64,000 nt of DNA from Cytophagales bacterium (GTDB lineage: Bacteria > Bacteroidota > Bacteroidia > Cytophagales > Cyclobacteriaceae): assembly GCA_033344775.1 (NCBI GenBank), contig JAWPMT010000005.1, positions 1,037,501 through 1,101,500 on the forward strand, written 5' to 3'. The translations under genes and the position numbers were made by a program. The notes below the pieces were generated by a model. The model was not told the origin of the DNA. It made no database searches and worked only from the letters and a program-made list of their open reading frames with translations. Positions 34,206 to 42,371 of this stretch are shown here, piece after piece (the first letter of the stretch is position 1; each line of letters opens with the position of its first letter).

Positions 34206-35237
34206 CTAAAATGAAAATTTCAGCATTTTGTATAATTGCTCGGAATCAATTTTTGAAAGCCTTTCACTCGGACTTCCCGATCGAATATTATCGATCACTT
34301 TTTGTGGAACGTCGGTCCCGGTCAGGTCATTTTTTGAATACCAGAATATTTCAGCATACTTCATAGCCAAATCTTTCCACTCCATTTTTTCTATCCGCTT
34401 GCCAATGACAATCATCATACCCTGAATCTTTTTTATCAATTCTGGTATTTGCTGAACCTCAATGTCCTTGCCATTAACCAGTATCCGATGCTGTGACAAG
34501 TTTTTGGTCGTATTTGCCCCCTCGTCTTTAAAGATATTGCTGAATATGTCGACTTTCAGTCCGCAAGGTTTGTATCCGGTAATTACCCGAATATTATTAA
34601 TCTCAAAATCAGCAAGCTCTTTCCAAAGGTGTGAACAGTTGAGATCGATGTAATCTCTAACTATAAACTCCAACTTATCAGACACATATGGTCCGTGAAA
34701 CTCTCTGACCAATCCATGAGTCTTGAAAAAAATGGTTTCGGAATATGCATAAAGGATCGAACATAGTCTATGGATTAAAATCGATTCCTGATGTGCGGAG
34801 GGTTCTAAGGAGTTATTAAGCAACTTTTCGAGCTCTGAATCAATTAAAATATGATTAGCACCGGTTTTGTTAAAAATGTCTCCGGCCTTAGTTTGCTGGA
34901 CAAAAGTGATCATTCGCGTAATATGAGCGTGTATCTCACTAACGTGCAATTTGGCTCTTTTCATCCCCATGATCAGCGGCACCATAAGCCTTATGATTCT
35001 TCCTGGAGATTTAAACCTTCTGCTTATCTCATACTTACTTAGTCCCTCTGACTCAAGCGCATTGATTTCTGATGTGAGCTCTTCGAAAAATTCCTGAATA
35101 AAGAGGTGAATAATGCTATTCAAATCTATGGGCCAGGTATTTTTCCCATCTTGTGCCCAAAGTGCCCAGATTGATCTTTTAAAATCATCAATCCATTCTA
35201 CCTGCTCATCCGAAATATACTGTTCCTTCGTCTGCAT
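34206..35237 (-). CDS. Unknown 343-residue operon protein
   Basis: A mostly helical, probably cytoplasmic protein with no signal or membrane segment. Distinctive stretches include RFKSPGRIIRLMVPLIMGMKRAK and FFKTHGLVREFHGPYVSDK. I do not recognise the family. It overlaps the phosphohistidine-domain gene by 32 bases and precedes the NRPS by ~40, so all three are tightly coupled. Its place next to split ATP-grasp and phosphohistidine domains makes it a candidate substrate-binding part of a three-piece dikinase, like the central domain of rifampicin phosphotransferase. That role is inference. Confidence 0.65.
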   Translation of the reverse strand: MQTKEQYISDEQVEWIDDFKRSIWALWAQDGKNTWPIDLNSIIHLFIQEFFEELTSEINALESEGLSKYEISRRFKSPGRIIRLMVPLIMGMKRAKLHVSEIHAHITRMITFVQQTKAGDIFNKTGANHILIDSELEKLLNNSLEPSAHQESILIHRLCSILYAYSETIFFKTHGLVREFHGPYVSDKLEFIVRDYIDLNCSHLWKELADFEINNIRVITGYKPCGLKVDIFSNIFKDEGANTTKNLSQHRILVNGKDIEVQQIPELIKKIQGMMIVIGKRIEKMEWKDLAMKYAEIFWYSKNDLTGTDVPQKVIDNIRSGSPSERLSKIDSEQLYKMLKFSF

Positions 35238-35541
35238 CTAATACGATATGATCGTTATCCGACAGCTTTTCAAGTGCACCATTGGCATCTACAAGGCATG
35301 GAATCCCCAGCTCTCCCGCCACTATGCATATATGAGAAAGTAGACCTCCTTTCTCGCATATCAGCCCTTTGCATTGCATAAGACCAGTAGCGTAAATGGG
35401 GTTATTCTCTCCCACTACCATGATGTCCTGGTCTGTGATTTTGTCCAGATCACCGAGTTCTTTGACTATTTTAACCATACCAGAGGCTCTACCTGGAGAG
35501 GCGCTGGTTCCTTTTAAAACTGATGTTTTAGTGTTTTCCAT
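35206..35541 (-). CDS. Stand-alone PEP-utilising phosphohistidine domain
   Basis: A 111-residue protein that consists only of the swivelling domain of PEP-synthase-type enzymes: GTSASPGRASGMVKIV at the start, then the phosphohistidine block KGGLLSHICIVAGELGIPCL with the catalytic His, and LDADEGTVYFG at the end. In full-length enzymes it shuttles phosphate from ATP on one domain to the substrate on another. Here it is a separate gene overlapping both neighbours (14 bases with the methyltransferase, 32 with the 343-residue protein). The partner ATP-grasp domain is at 36515. Confidence 0.85.
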   Translation of the reverse strand: MENTKTSVLKGTSASPGRASGMVKIVKELGDLDKITDQDIMVVGENNPIYATGLMQCKGLICEKGGLLSHICIVAGELGIPCLVDANGALEKLSDNDHIVLDADEGTVYFG

Positions 35542-36349
35542 TTTTCACTGCAAATGATACCCAATTGCTTACTTCTTTAATTCCTTTGTTGACGTAGTTC
35601 AGATCGTATTGAAGAACCTCTGTCTGTCTTTTTACCGGATCATGAGATTCGATTCTTTTTGAAATAACCTCCATATTTTCTTCCTCGAAAAACTGGCTAA
35701 AGATGTAAGTGGGTTCTGTCCAGGATAGTATTCCTCCCTGACTAATATATTTCGACATGAGCGTGTCAATTACCTTTTGTATGTTATTTGAAATACTTAG
35801 ACTCGACATGACTTTATGCAGATATATCCTATCTACTTTTAGTTGAAAGACATCTTCAAGTTCCTGAGCACCCGTAACTGTGTAGTTCAATATTCCGCCG
35901 CTTGAGCCATTTCTGCTGAGCATCTTTCGTTTTAATTCCCAGTATTTCACAGCTTCGTCTGTAATATTGATTCCAGCATTGATACAGTTCACTATTTCAG
36001 AGGCCGGTCGACCATCTTCGGTGACATACTTGCTAGCAATCTTCTCGATCAACTTACAATTATCAGCATCTGGTTCTGCGACAAAGACCTGATCGTATAT
36101 CTCGGCGAGCATAAATACGCAATAACCCATTCCAGGCCCAACATCTAGCACAGAACTTCCTGTTTCAGTAGACATTATGGCACGTTTATGTGATGCGTAG
36201 CCACCTTGATAGTTATTGCCAAGAATGGTAAAGATTTCGTCCAATGAACCCATTCCCCACTTTTGAGTATACGTGTCTGAACTACCCGATGCTTTGATCG
36301 AATTTTTCAGCTTCTCACAAAAAATTTCTAATTCTGGAATTTTTGCCAT
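35528..36349 (-). CDS. SAM-dependent class I methyltransferase
   Basis: 273 residues from the ATG at 36349 (a TTG at 36391 is the other option). Motif I is SVLDVGPGMGYCVFML, followed by the acidic strand end QVFVAEPD and motif near EIVNCINAGINI. The post-motif region (VDRIYLHKVMSSLS) fits a Rossmann-fold methyltransferase. Substrate unknown. It lies between the two halves of the split dikinase and two genes from a HemN-like radical SAM enzyme. That is reminiscent of the radical SAM plus methyltransferase pairs that build cyclopropanes in CC-1065-type pathways, but plain O-, N- or C-methylation is as likely. Confidence 0.75.
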   Translation of the reverse strand: MAKIPELEIFCEKLKNSIKASGSSDTYTQKWGMGSLDEIFTILGNNYQGGYASHKRAIMSTETGSSVLDVGPGMGYCVFMLAEIYDQVFVAEPDADNCKLIEKIASKYVTEDGRPASEIVNCINAGINITDEAVKYWELKRKMLSRNGSSGGILNYTVTGAQELEDVFQLKVDRIYLHKVMSSLSISNNIQKVIDTLMSKYISQGGILSWTEPTYIFSQFFEEENMEVISKRIESHDPVKRQTEVLQYDLNYVNKGIKEVSNWVSFAVKNGKH

Positions 36350-36514
36350 CAAGACATTTTTTTGATTTTTAAATTCAAATTGAGTGTACAAGAGTTTGCG
36401 CCACTAGATAGGCTCTAAAAGCATGCTTCAAAAGCTAAACGGTAGGGCCGTCAAACAGTAACCTGATTAACATGAGGAATTAAAGTGTTGAAGTGTGGTA
36501 CTAAGCATCACCCT

Positions 36515-37372
36515 TCAAAGCACCATCGCTTTACCTATTGTTATAGGTCTTGATTGAAGCACAACTATGGTGTTGTCTTCCGACAAGGTCCATTCTATAT
36601 CCTGTGGCTGCCCAAAGTGGTGCTCTAGTTCAGTACCTAGGGCGATTAGCTGCTCCAGGTTTTCCCTGGTGAGAGAGCTTTTGCTTTGCTTCTCTTTGCT
36701 TACTTGCTGCTCAACAACCTCATTGCTCCCCACAGAAAAACTGAACTCTTTAGTTCCTATTTTGCTCGTGATATGATATTCATCTGCTCCAAGGTCAATT
36801 TCGTAGTAATCAGGTACTACTGCCCCAGATACCACAGATTGAGCCAAGCCCAAATTTGACTCAATCACCATATTGTCGTTTCTATAGGGATGTTTGGTAA
36901 ACATTACACCTGAACATAAAGGCTTGATCATCGATTGTATGATCAATGACAGTCGCAGTTGACGCTTGTCTATATTTCGCTTTTGAGCATAATCATACAA
37001 GACTTTTGCATCCAGGGCATCAAAGCACTTTTTAACACAATGAATCACATGATCTATGCCATCCACATTCAAAAAAGTCTCAAATAAACCTGCGAAAGAG
37101 GCTTGATTGGAGTCTTCTACAGATGCGGAGGACCTTACTGCAACAGCTGAATGACCAGATCGCTTAGAAAGATCCTTGTAGCTATCATGTATTTCATTGG
37201 AAATGACATCTACGTAAGCATGATCAGCTTTGTACTTTTCAAATACATCATACGATAAAACAAAACCATCTGGAATGTTAAAATGATTTTTGCCCAAATG
37301 AATTAAACTTTTGGCTTTAGCCCCGCAACTGGAACTTTCGTTTACTTCTTCATAGGCCATTATATCAGGCAT
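36515..37372 (-). CDS. Stand-alone PEP-synthase/PPDK-type ATP-grasp domain
   Basis: A 285-residue protein equal to the N-terminal nucleotide-binding domain of PEP synthase/pyruvate phosphate dikinase. Landmarks are CGAKAKSLIHL, IPDGFVLSYDVFEKY, AVRSSASVEDSNQASFAGLFETF, SGVMFTKHP and the closing DIEWTLSEDNTIVVLQSRPI. It would split ATP and pass phosphate to the phosphohistidine domain encoded at 35206. The usual C-terminal parts are not fused. Relatives with changed jobs include rifampicin phosphotransferase and the prodigiosin ligase PigC, so it may activate or ligate the peptide or starter. Confidence 0.88.
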   Translation of the reverse strand: MPDIMAYEEVNESSSCGAKAKSLIHLGKNHFNIPDGFVLSYDVFEKYKADHAYVDVISNEIHDSYKDLSKRSGHSAVAVRSSASVEDSNQASFAGLFETFLNVDGIDHVIHCVKKCFDALDAKVLYDYAQKRNIDKRQLRLSLIIQSMIKPLCSGVMFTKHPYRNDNMVIESNLGLAQSVVSGAVVPDYYEIDLGADEYHITSKIGTKEFSFSVGSNEVVEQQVSKEKQSKSSLTRENLEQLIALGTELEHHFGQPQDIEWTLSEDNTIVVLQSRPITIGKAMVL

Positions 37373-37428
37373 GCGTACGATATTTCAAGAAATGATTAAA
37401 GTAGACCAATTAATCAGTGTGATGAAAA

Positions 37429-38745
37429 TTAAATCTCCGTAGACATCAACAATTTGTCGAGCTTGAAATACTCCTTAAGAGCTACTGCTATTCTCATTCC
37501 TATATAGTCTCCAAATAAGATCCCTTTTCTAGTTGCCTTTATTTCATCGTGATTTATTCGGATATAGTCTTCGCTTTCGAGCTCGGACAGAGTCGGCCGG
37601 ATCACTTCTCTCAAATCAAAGCCAAACATCTGCTCAAACCCATCAAAATGGATAGTAGTCAATTTTGCACGGAGTAGTATGTACCTAATCGCACCTTCAG
37701 CATGCGACAAGTCATATGTTCTAATAACAGGCAACTCTGATTTATCGAGCTTTTCATAATATGTGTTGAGGTTACTTGTATTTTGGAAACATGATTTACC
37801 CAAATTTCCAAAGCTGGAAATTCCTATTGGGTACATATCACCTCCATTCCAGATATTCTTCAGATGCCCATCCTGATATCCTCCATCGAGATTAAATGTA
37901 AAATAAGTAGACGCTTGGTAGTTGTACTCCTCGAATTTATCCAGGGCCAGATTCATATAATCAAACTCCTCCTCGTCAGTCGGTAACTTGATGTCATCCC
38001 TCCGGACTCCATGTTTGAAGAAATCAGTATTGGAATAGGTCTGCATCTTATAGACCGTGATGTTGTGGATTTTCATATCAACCGCTTCCTGCACACTTTG
38101 GCTCCACGTCTCGTAGGTGTCATTCGCCAAACCACTCAACAAGTCGATATTAATCGTGGCATTGCTTTCTGCTAACATCAATTCCAATCCTTCCCTTACC
38201 TGTGCACGGGTATGATTTCTATTACTTAATTCCAATACATCATCATTGAAGGATTGGACTCCCAAACTAATTCTGGTAAAACCCAGGTCATTGAGTATGC
38301 GAACTTTCTTCTTCTTTACGATTTTAGGTTCTATCTCAATGGTCATTTCTGCTTCCGAAATGTCATAGCTATCACTCAAGGCGGTAACAATCTTCGTAAG
38401 GTGTTCATCACCCAAGATACTTGGAGTACCCCCACCGAAGTATATTGATTTTACTTTTCTCCGTGATAGCCCATGCACTTCACTACCCAATTTGATCTCT
38501 TTGCAGACCGTATCGACATATCTGTTTATCTGTGCCAGGTCTTCGTACTTTAATGTCAGGAAGAAACAAAATGAGCACCGCTGCAAGCAAAAAGGGATAT
38601 GGATATAAAGACTTAGTGGTGTATCATCGTCAGTTGGTGGAGTTACTTCACTAATCCCCTGGGAACTGATGTTCCGCCAGTATTTGAACTCAGGATAATT
38701 GGTGACAAATATTTTACGAGTTGGATATATCTCAATGGTGCTCAT
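37429..38745 (-). CDS. HemN-like radical SAM enzyme
   Basis: 438 residues from the ATG at 38745, which overlaps the carrier-protein stop by 14 bases; a TTG at 38763 is possible. The cluster motif HIPFCLQRCSFC gives the CxxxCxxC of the HemN group, followed by KSIYFGGGTPSILG, ISLGVQSFNDDVL and a HemN C-terminal domain (LRAKLTTIHFDGFEQMFG). HemN relatives outside haem synthesis act as class C methylases or cyclopropanases using two SAM. The operon setting argues for tailoring, not coproporphyrinogen oxidation. Confidence 0.85.
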   Translation of the reverse strand: MSTIEIYPTRKIFVTNYPEFKYWRNISSQGISEVTPPTDDDTPLSLYIHIPFCLQRCSFCFFLTLKYEDLAQINRYVDTVCKEIKLGSEVHGLSRRKVKSIYFGGGTPSILGDEHLTKIVTALSDSYDISEAEMTIEIEPKIVKKKKVRILNDLGFTRISLGVQSFNDDVLELSNRNHTRAQVREGLELMLAESNATINIDLLSGLANDTYETWSQSVQEAVDMKIHNITVYKMQTYSNTDFFKHGVRRDDIKLPTDEEEFDYMNLALDKFEEYNYQASTYFTFNLDGGYQDGHLKNIWNGGDMYPIGISSFGNLGKSCFQNTSNLNTYYEKLDKSELPVIRTYDLSHAEGAIRYILLRAKLTTIHFDGFEQMFGFDLREVIRPTLSELESEDYIRINHDEIKATRKGILFGDYIGMRIAVALKEYFKLDKLLMSTEI

Positions 38746-39001
38746 GTTGTAATTTGTTTTCAATAAGCTTTGACAACACTGTCAATGACTTGAAATCCTT
38801 AGTACTGATCTCATTGTCATTTATTTGGATTTCGAAATTTTTTTCTATCCTGGTAATTAAGTGGACAACAGCAATTGAATCAAGACCAATGCCGTCTTCA
38901 AACAGTGATATGTTTTCATCGAGCTCTTCCTCAGAAATGTTTATATCCAGGTCATTAGCTATTATACCTTTTAATAGGTCTACTATTTTTTCATTTTCCA
39001 T
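38732..39001 (-). CDS. Free-standing acyl carrier protein
   Basis: An 89-residue carrier protein with the four-helix pattern and phosphopantetheine site GIGLDSIAVVHLI (Ser near residue 41). Acidic overall, with a His-rich end (HEHH). First gene of the 14-gene operon. It does not belong to an NRPS module, so it probably carries the starter acid loaded by the AMP ligase at the far end of the operon and presents it to the first C domain of the NRPS, or carries the substrate of the radical SAM/dikinase enzymes. The stop overlaps the start of the next gene. Confidence 0.88.
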   Translation of the reverse strand: MENEKIVDLLKGIIANDLDINISEEELDENISLFEDGIGLDSIAVVHLITRIEKNFEIQINDNEISTKDFKSLTVLSKLIENKLQHEHH

Positions 39002-39687
39002 AAGGCTTAATTATATGTGAATAAAGGCTTCAAATTCTTAATCGGCACATTACGTAGCATGTACTCTATGTTAGAGGGGTAATTCCAACAAAAACTGGGT
39101 TTAGGGTCGGTCTTGCGAACAAGAGAATTCCGCTACATACCCACAAAAGTTATTTTAAGATGTCTATGCGGTTAATAGAATTGTCTTGAAAGAGATGATT
39201 AATTAACTGTAGGGCACAGCTTCGCTACTTTAAGTCCCATACTCTGACTTAAATGAATGAAATTTTATTTTTTAGCTAACTTATTTAGGTTTTAGCTATT
39301 TAAAATCGAACCTAGCTTTTTTTTACGAAAAGTCAAAAAACGTTAACCAAATATTAAGTAATTCAACAATCGAAATATTCAATTCCTATTCAGAAACGCC
39401 CTTTTCAGGAACGTTGGCCTCCTAAGATCAAATGCTTTTGATACGACTCCTAAAAAACGAAACAACACTAAATGACAGTAACCCTACTCTTGTTAGAAAT
39501 TATAGTAAGGAATAAACTGAAAATGCTGCAATTTTATTTTATGATGTGCACAAATCAAGGTATTAAGTAGTTTAGAAAGGTTTTAAAAAATTGTGTGAGT
39601 ATGTAGCTACACATAGCCATAACATTCTTAATACACATCTAAAAGAAAAAAGCCTCATAAGCTCAACAGAAACCTATTTTAAGTGAA

Positions 39688-39735
39688 ACAAACATCTCAT
39701 GTAGAGAGTGTGGTGGTGGAGCGGGGGAGATCAAC
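39688..39735 (+). repeat. rlmD 3'-end repeat, copy D
   Basis: 26 bases identical to copy C, then a 3-base loss and a related tail (GGAGCGGGGG). Read in frame it begins TSHVESVV and, unlike the others, has lost the stop at the matching place. Right-hand boundary of the biosynthetic block and the last copy in the window. Confidence 0.72.
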
Positions 39736-39845
39736 ATCTCCGGTTATTTCTATTCGAAATTTCCAGAATTATAGCCCTTATAAATCAATGAAAGAAGGGC
39801 AATTGAAACTTTTGTATTGGCTTTGAGATTAAGCTGAGAGGATAA

Positions 39846-39870
39846 GGGGACATCTATGCAAGGTGTCCCC
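39846..39870 (-). terminator. Hairpin after small-peptide gene
   Basis: A 7-bp stem (GGGGACA at 39846-39852 with TGTCCCC at 39864-39870), 15 bases beyond the stop of the small gene at 39885. There is only a short T-rich tail on the minus strand, so it is a weak terminator at best. Confidence 0.4.
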
Positions 39871-39884
39871 GACTATAATAATGA

Positions 39885-40028
39885 CTAATTCCCGTTATTA
39901 AATGGATCATCTGTTACACTGCCACCACCGCTTGCTTGTGTGGCTTGATTTGACTCGTTGTTTTTAATGTTTTCTGGCTGGAAAAATGAAAGCATCAAAA
40001 GAATGAGAAATGAATAAATGTAGTGCAT
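39885..40028 (-). CDS. Small secreted peptide, hypothetical
   Basis: 47 residues from the ATG at 40028. A hydrophobic leader (YIYSFLILLMLSFF) is followed by a short polar, Asn/Gln/Gly-rich tail (QATQASGGGSV, DDPFNNGN). No family recognised. It stands alone between repeat D and a divergent DUF2807 gene and is followed by a hairpin. It may be a real small exported peptide, but coding evidence is only the plausible signal sequence. Confidence 0.35.
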   Translation of the reverse strand: MHYIYSFLILLMLSFFQPENIKNNESNQATQASGGGSVTDDPFNNGN

Positions 40029-40234
40029 AGTTATTTTTTTATGTTTTAGATTGGCAAGATACTTCCATTTTCTAAAATAAGTGCATTGTCCTTCCAGCGA
40101 GGCAATCACTCGGACATCCAATTATTTGCACCAAATAAGAGAATGATAAAGCAAGTTCAAAACCTTTTCGTCTAACTACGCAACCCTTCACACCTTTTTT
40201 GCATCTAATCCGTAAATAGTCAAAACTCAACTCT

Positions 40235-40804
40235 ATGAAAAGGAATTTTCTACTCTTCGCGTTTTCTTTTGTTATCCTGTTCGCTGCTCAAGCTCAGTAC
40301 TCCGAAACCAGGCCGCTGGACGTCTTTGATGCCATAGATTTTGATGGCAATGCCAGGATCTATTTCGAGCAAGGTGAAACGCCTTCTATCAAGATACAGG
40401 GAAAAAAAGAGCATCACGTCAGGGAGTTCATCAGTGAGGTCAAACATGGCACCCTGCACTTAGGCTTTGAAAATGATCGTGAAAACAAACGCAAAATCCG
40501 GCTGACCATTATTCATACGGGCATCAACCGAATGGACATGGATGGTTTCGTAAACATGATCAGCTATGATCCATTAACTAGCAGAGATCTGGACATCAAA
40601 GCAGATGGGTTCATCAAAGGAGATCTGGAAGTCGATGTAGAAGACCTTCAAATCGATGTAGATGGCTTCATTCAATTGACAGTCTACGGAAAAGCCGATC
40701 GAGCTGACCTGGAACTGGATGGCTTTGGCAACATCGATGCGCAGGATCTGGATGTAAAAAAGCGCAGAAAAAGCGCCGACGGATTCGCCAGGATCAAGTT
40801 TTAA
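40235..40804 (+). CDS. DUF2807 'GIN head' secreted protein
   Basis: A 189-residue protein with a signal peptide ending AAQAQ. It then follows the DUF2807 (putative auto-transporter adhesin, head GIN) pattern: FDAIDFDGNARIYFEQGE, followed by right-handed beta-helix-like steps repeating (I/L)xxDGF (DMDGFVNM, KADGFIKG, DVDGFIQL, ELDGFGNI, SADGFARI). Found widely in Bacteroidota; function unknown, periplasmic or surface. Confidence 0.82.
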   Translation: MKRNFLLFAFSFVILFAAQAQYSETRPLDVFDAIDFDGNARIYFEQGETPSIKIQGKKEHHVREFISEVKHGTLHLGFENDRENKRKIRLTIIHTGINRMDMDGFVNMISYDPLTSRDLDIKADGFIKGDLEVDVEDLQIDVDGFIQLTVYGKADRADLELDGFGNIDAQDLDVKKRRKSADGFARIKF

Positions 40805-40820
40805 TTTCCTAAGAATTCAT

Positions 40821-40855
40821 AAAAAGCAATCGCCCGGCATGATACCGAGCGATTG
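40821..40855 (-). terminator. Terminator of the surface-protein operon
   Basis: On the minus strand CAATCGC and GCGATTG (40827-40833 with 40849-40855) form a stem, extended by CGG/CCG inside, followed by CTTTTT. It lies ~35 bases after the FG-GAP-like gene stop; between convergent genes, so it may serve both. Confidence 0.7.
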
Positions 40856-40889
40856 TAAGGGTTGTTGCGGGTTGTAATTTTCAATCAGC

Positions 40890-42356
40890 TTATCTGACCA
40901 GCAGTGACTTGCTGACATGCTGGTTTTTAGTTTTTAGGGAGATGATGTAGAGCCCTGGATTCAGGTTACTCACATCTATTTCCGTTCGTCTCATGAAAAC
41001 TTTGGTCAGTACTTGCCTGCCATTCAAATCAAAGAGAGCAAGCTTATGTGCCCTCATCTCGTCCACTTCAATTTGGACGCGTTCGGATGATGGGTTGGGG
41101 TATACACTCACTTGAATAGGCTCCGTCAGCTTATCAGCACTCAACGGGACATACCCATCGTTGAAAACCGTCACAGTCCCCCTGTTGGATTCCTTTTTTT
41201 GTCCTCCGTTTCCAGCCAGTATTTCACCATCGATGGATCGAAAACTGTGCCCCAGGTGAGTTTTCGTCCCATCAGAAAGCCGATACTCCTGAGCTACAGT
41301 CCACGCTCCGGTTTCGTTGGTGTATTTATAGATGACTCCCTGATCCTTAATCGCTCCATCAGTATTAGGAGATGAAATGAAGAGTTCGCCATTGTCAACC
41401 TGCAACTGATAACCAAAGAAATTATGACTATGAGGGGTCTCTTGCAAGATTTCGGTGTTCAAACTCCATGTGTCGCCCTGATTAATGTAGTGATAAACCT
41501 TTCCTGCAAAAGCATATTCATTTCCATCTGCATGCGGCACATTATTGTGAGGGGCAGAAATAAACAGGTTGTTTTCATCTGCCGCTATGGCATATCCAAA
41601 CCAGGAGCCTACTTCTTCGTCTTCCGGTTCAATGTCCTGCACCTTTTGCCAAACACCATCCATCAACTCATAAACAAAAACCCCTCCTTTCATCACACTT
41701 TTCGCAGTTGAAGGAGCACCTATGATGAGTGTATTACCTACCAGCTGAAGCGTCTTACCAAACTCATATCCTACCGGATGCGGCGCATCTATGGTTTGAA
41801 GCAAAGTGACGGTATTTCCTTCTATGGCGTAGACATATACCTCACCGGTGTGATTCTTTGCACCAGATGCTCCAACAAACAAATAGTTAGCGTCCATAGC
41901 CAGGGCAGCACCGAATTGTACCTTGTCATCACTCCTCTCCGGAAGTACTTCCGATATCAAGGTCCAGGCATCATCTTGTAACTGATAGATACTCACCGCT
42001 CCCGCCATGAACCCTTGTCGGGAATCTCCGATGGCCGAAATGGCCAGGTGGGAGTCTGTCATGACTGTTTTGTGACCGAAAAGCCCATGCTTCTCAGGGT
42101 TGTTTGGTGTAATCCGATGCGTGAATCGCCAGGTACCACCTCTTCTTCTGTATAGACTGACACTCCCATTACCATAATCAGAAATCACATCTCGAGGGTC
42201 TGATATGGCACAATGGTTTCCTGCTCCGGAGATGTACCATCCGAAGTGATTCTGGTCGTGCGTGGTTTCATTGGTGATCGTGTAATCCTGTGCTACTAAG
42301 GACTGAACTGCTAACACCATGCACAGCACTAGCACTTTTAATGTTGCGTATTTCAT
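40890..42356 (-). CDS. FG-GAP-like repeat protein with T9SS sorting domain
   Basis: 488 residues from the ATG at 42356 (another ATG is 12 bases earlier). A signal peptide (VLVLCMVLAVQSLVAQ) is followed by about seven blades with the pattern FGxxLAxxxxxLxIGAP (FGAALAMDANYLFVGASG, FGKTLQLVGNTLIIGAPS, FGYAIAADENNLFISAP), typical of FG-GAP/integrin-alpha propellers. The last ~75 residues are a T9SS type A domain: VYPNPSSERV, ALFDLNGRQV, LNPGLYIISL. It sits 3 to 15 bases after the giant repeat-protein gene and is surely co-transcribed with it. Confidence 0.82.
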   Translation of the reverse strand: MKYATLKVLVLCMVLAVQSLVAQDYTITNETTHDQNHFGWYISGAGNHCAISDPRDVISDYGNGSVSLYRRRGGTWRFTHRITPNNPEKHGLFGHKTVMTDSHLAISAIGDSRQGFMAGAVSIYQLQDDAWTLISEVLPERSDDKVQFGAALAMDANYLFVGASGAKNHTGEVYVYAIEGNTVTLLQTIDAPHPVGYEFGKTLQLVGNTLIIGAPSTAKSVMKGGVFVYELMDGVWQKVQDIEPEDEEVGSWFGYAIAADENNLFISAPHNNVPHADGNEYAFAGKVYHYINQGDTWSLNTEILQETPHSHNFFGYQLQVDNGELFISSPNTDGAIKDQGVIYKYTNETGAWTVAQEYRLSDGTKTHLGHSFRSIDGEILAGNGGQKKESNRGTVTVFNDGYVPLSADKLTEPIQVSVYPNPSSERVQIEVDEMRAHKLALFDLNGRQVLTKVFMRRTEIDVSNLNPGLYIISLKTKNQHVSKSLLVR

Positions 42357-42371
42357 ATCGATTCGCATTTG

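Larger units (their letters stand above)
39002..39884. other. Long AT-rich intergenic region upstream of the operon
   Basis: About 880 bases with no supportable gene. It should contain the operon promoter (none convincingly seen), and it contains copy D of the rlmD repeat. Unusually long and AT-rich for this genome, as expected for a leftover integration boundary. Confidence 0.5.
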
